DNA of 64,000 nt, from contig NZ_KV813675.1 of NCBI RefSeq assembly GCF_001813675.1, forward strand, positions 253,722 through 317,721. Direction: 5' to 3'. The notes under the pieces are model-generated. The model saw nothing but the letters and a program-made list of their open reading frames with translations, did no database searches and was not told the DNA's origin. This DNA comes from Streptococcus sp. HMSC078D09. Its GTDB lineage: Bacteria > Bacillota > Bacilli > Lactobacillales > Streptococcaceae. Below are positions 63,157 to 64,000 of this stretch, in pieces. The translations under genes and the position numbers were made by a program. Numbering within the stretch: position 1 is the stretch's first letter; each line of letters opens with the position of its first letter.

Positions 63157-64000
63157 TCATAGATAACGTTCAGCAATAGCGGCGTCACCTGGATACTCTT
63201 CTTTTACGCCATTGACGATTTGGTAGCAGTCAGCTCCTTTTCCGGCGATAATGACGGCATCTTCAGGCTTGCTGGTTGTTGCCATGGCCAGTTGAATGGC
63301 TTCTTCGCGATCTGCGATTTTTTCGACAGGGCGCGTGATGTAACTACTAATCTCTTCAGCGATAGCCAAAGGATCTTCATAGTTGGGATCATCCGCTGTG
63401 AGGAAGACTTGGATCTCAGGATGGTCTTCTAAGAGTAAGCCAAAGTCTTTGCGGCGGCTCTCTCCTTTATTCCCAGTTGATCCGAGAACTAGTGAAATGG
63501 TTCCCGTTTGATGGGTTTCGACAACTGAAAGCAGTTTTTTCAAGCTATCACCATTATGGGCGTAGTCGATGAAGACCTTAGCGCCGTTTTTCTGAGTCAA
63601 GACTTCCATTCGGCCTGGAACGCGCGTCTTAGCAATCCCTTTTTGAATATCCTCAAGGCTCGCACCTAGACGAAGACAGGCAAGACCTGCTGCTACAGCA
63701 TTTTCTTGGTTGAAGTGACCAATCAGTTGGATATCGTAGTCGCCTGCTAGCTTACCAGTGGCTGAGAAGCTGAAAGCTTTGGAGTTTTCAATTTGATTCT
63801 CAGACTGGCTTCCATAAAAATCGTGGTCTTGGTTCGCGACTTGGTCCGCTAAAACTTGGAAATGATCCATATCGCTATTGATGACAACAGCTTGGCTATT
63901 CTTCATGAGGAGACGTTTGTGGTAGAAATAATCCTCAAAAGTTGGATGTTCAATCGGTCCGATATGATCAGGGCTGATGTTGAGGAAAACACCAACATCA
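63157..64000 (-). CDS. murE: UDP-MurNAc-tripeptide synthetase MurE (L-lysine type), 5' end cut
   Basis: MurE adds the third residue of the stem peptide. The ~281 codons visible cover the central and C-terminal Mur ligase domains; the frame is open to the window edge ([19 protein letters not shown]). The Mur ligase C-terminal region shows [32 protein letters not shown] and [10 protein letters not shown]. The DNPR motif of DAP-adding enzymes is replaced by DDPN, which supports lysine as substrate and fits the lysine-type wall of streptococci. The N-terminal domain and start lie outside the window. Confidence 0.94.
   Translation of the reverse strand, partial: DVGVFLNISPDHIGPIEHPTFEDYFYHKRLLMKNSQAVVINSDMDHFQVLADQVANQDHDFYGSQSENQIENSKAFSFSATGKLAGDYDIQLIGHFNQENAVAAGLACLRLGASLEDIQKGIAKTRVPGRMEVLTQKNGAKVFIDYAHNGDSLKKLLSVVETHQTGTISLVLGSTGNKGESRRKDFGLLLEDHPEIQVFLTADDPNYEDPLAIAEEISSYITRPVEKIADREEAIQLAMATTSKPEDAVIIAGKGADCYQIVNGVKEEYPGDAAIAERYL

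Noticed and set aside
1-64000. tRNA/rRNA genes, CRISPR arrays, complete insertion sequences
   Set aside because: I scanned for conserved rRNA/tRNA blocks, regularly spaced repeats and transposase motifs and saw none.

Overview
The window is chromosomal DNA of a low-GC streptococcus, most likely an oral species of the mitis/sanguinis group (S. parasanguinis-like). The evidence is conserved streptococcal gene order (gnd-ritR, nrdR-dnaB-dnaI, SNF2-unknown-murC-GNAT-GNAT-mltG-greA, murI-rdgB-cbpB-xerD-like-scpAB-rluB-yidD, trkH-trkA, RibU behind an FMN riboswitch), an LPXTG wall-anchored nuclease and an Mga-type regulator. I see no rRNA, tRNA, CRISPR array, prophage or complete insertion sequence. 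The species call is an inference.

Layout. 1-2.3 kb: rsmG, then lemA-htpX. 2.3-5.8 kb: an accessory patch with an AT-rich CYTH-domain gene, the tail of a lost gene, an MFS exporter translationally coupled to an unlisted 58-residue ORF, and an Rgg regulator. 5.8-13.7 kb: yceD, flotillin, gnd-ritR, a glucose-type PTS permease and a phosphodiesterase-fold enzyme. 13.7-18.4 kb: nrdR-dnaB-dnaI-nitroreductase and der. 18.4-19.0 kb: a mostly non-coding gap with possible tiny ORFs. 19.0-27.3 kb: SNF2 helicase, murC, two acetyltransferases, mltG, greA. 27.4-32.5 kb: yidC, acyP, a TrmH-type methyltransferase, an HD protein, a BI-1 protein, lysA, a YneF-type protein. 32.5-38.3 kb: one tightly overlapping run from murI to yidD. 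38.3-41.1 kb: K+ uptake (trkH, trkA). 41.3-47.5 kb: trmL behind a structured leader, the FMN riboswitch and ribU, PAP2, a radical SAM protein with a methyltransferase, and a Na+/H+ antiporter. 47.5-52.8 kb: a dispersed repeat, an ABC ATPase, an AI-2E family protein, an Mga-like regulator and a CNNM/CorC protein. 52.8-55.9 kb: a TrpXYZ-type ABC operon. 55.9-57.4 kb: a second repeat copy and a wrecked trehalose locus. 57.4-64 kb: wall nuclease, pflA, ppaC, two small genes and the 3' part of murE.

The most interesting signal is the leader of the TrpXYZ-type operon (52893-53180). It has a sigma-A promoter, a 17-codon ORF ending in Phe-Tyr-Phe-Ser-Tyr-Phe-Arg, and then a chain of six alternative pairings (A:B, B:C, C:D, D:E, E:F, F:G) that ends in an intrinsic terminator just before the transporter. 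The parity of the chain predicts readthrough when ribosomes stall on the Phe/Tyr codons and termination when they reach the stop codon. This looks like classical leader-peptide attenuation by aromatic amino acids, in a lineage where T-boxes would be the usual expectation. A second, unassigned structured leader with promoter and terminator precedes trmL (41296-41431).

Other points of note: the treR-treC deletion scar (the PTS gene and both gene starts lost, plus a 1-nt insertion in treC); a repeat of about 175 bp found in inverted orientation between convergent gene pairs, with partial relatives at two other gene ends; two apparently leaderless genes (trmH-like at 28797, radical SAM at 43706); and CcpA-type cre-like sites at ptsG, the wall nuclease and pflA.
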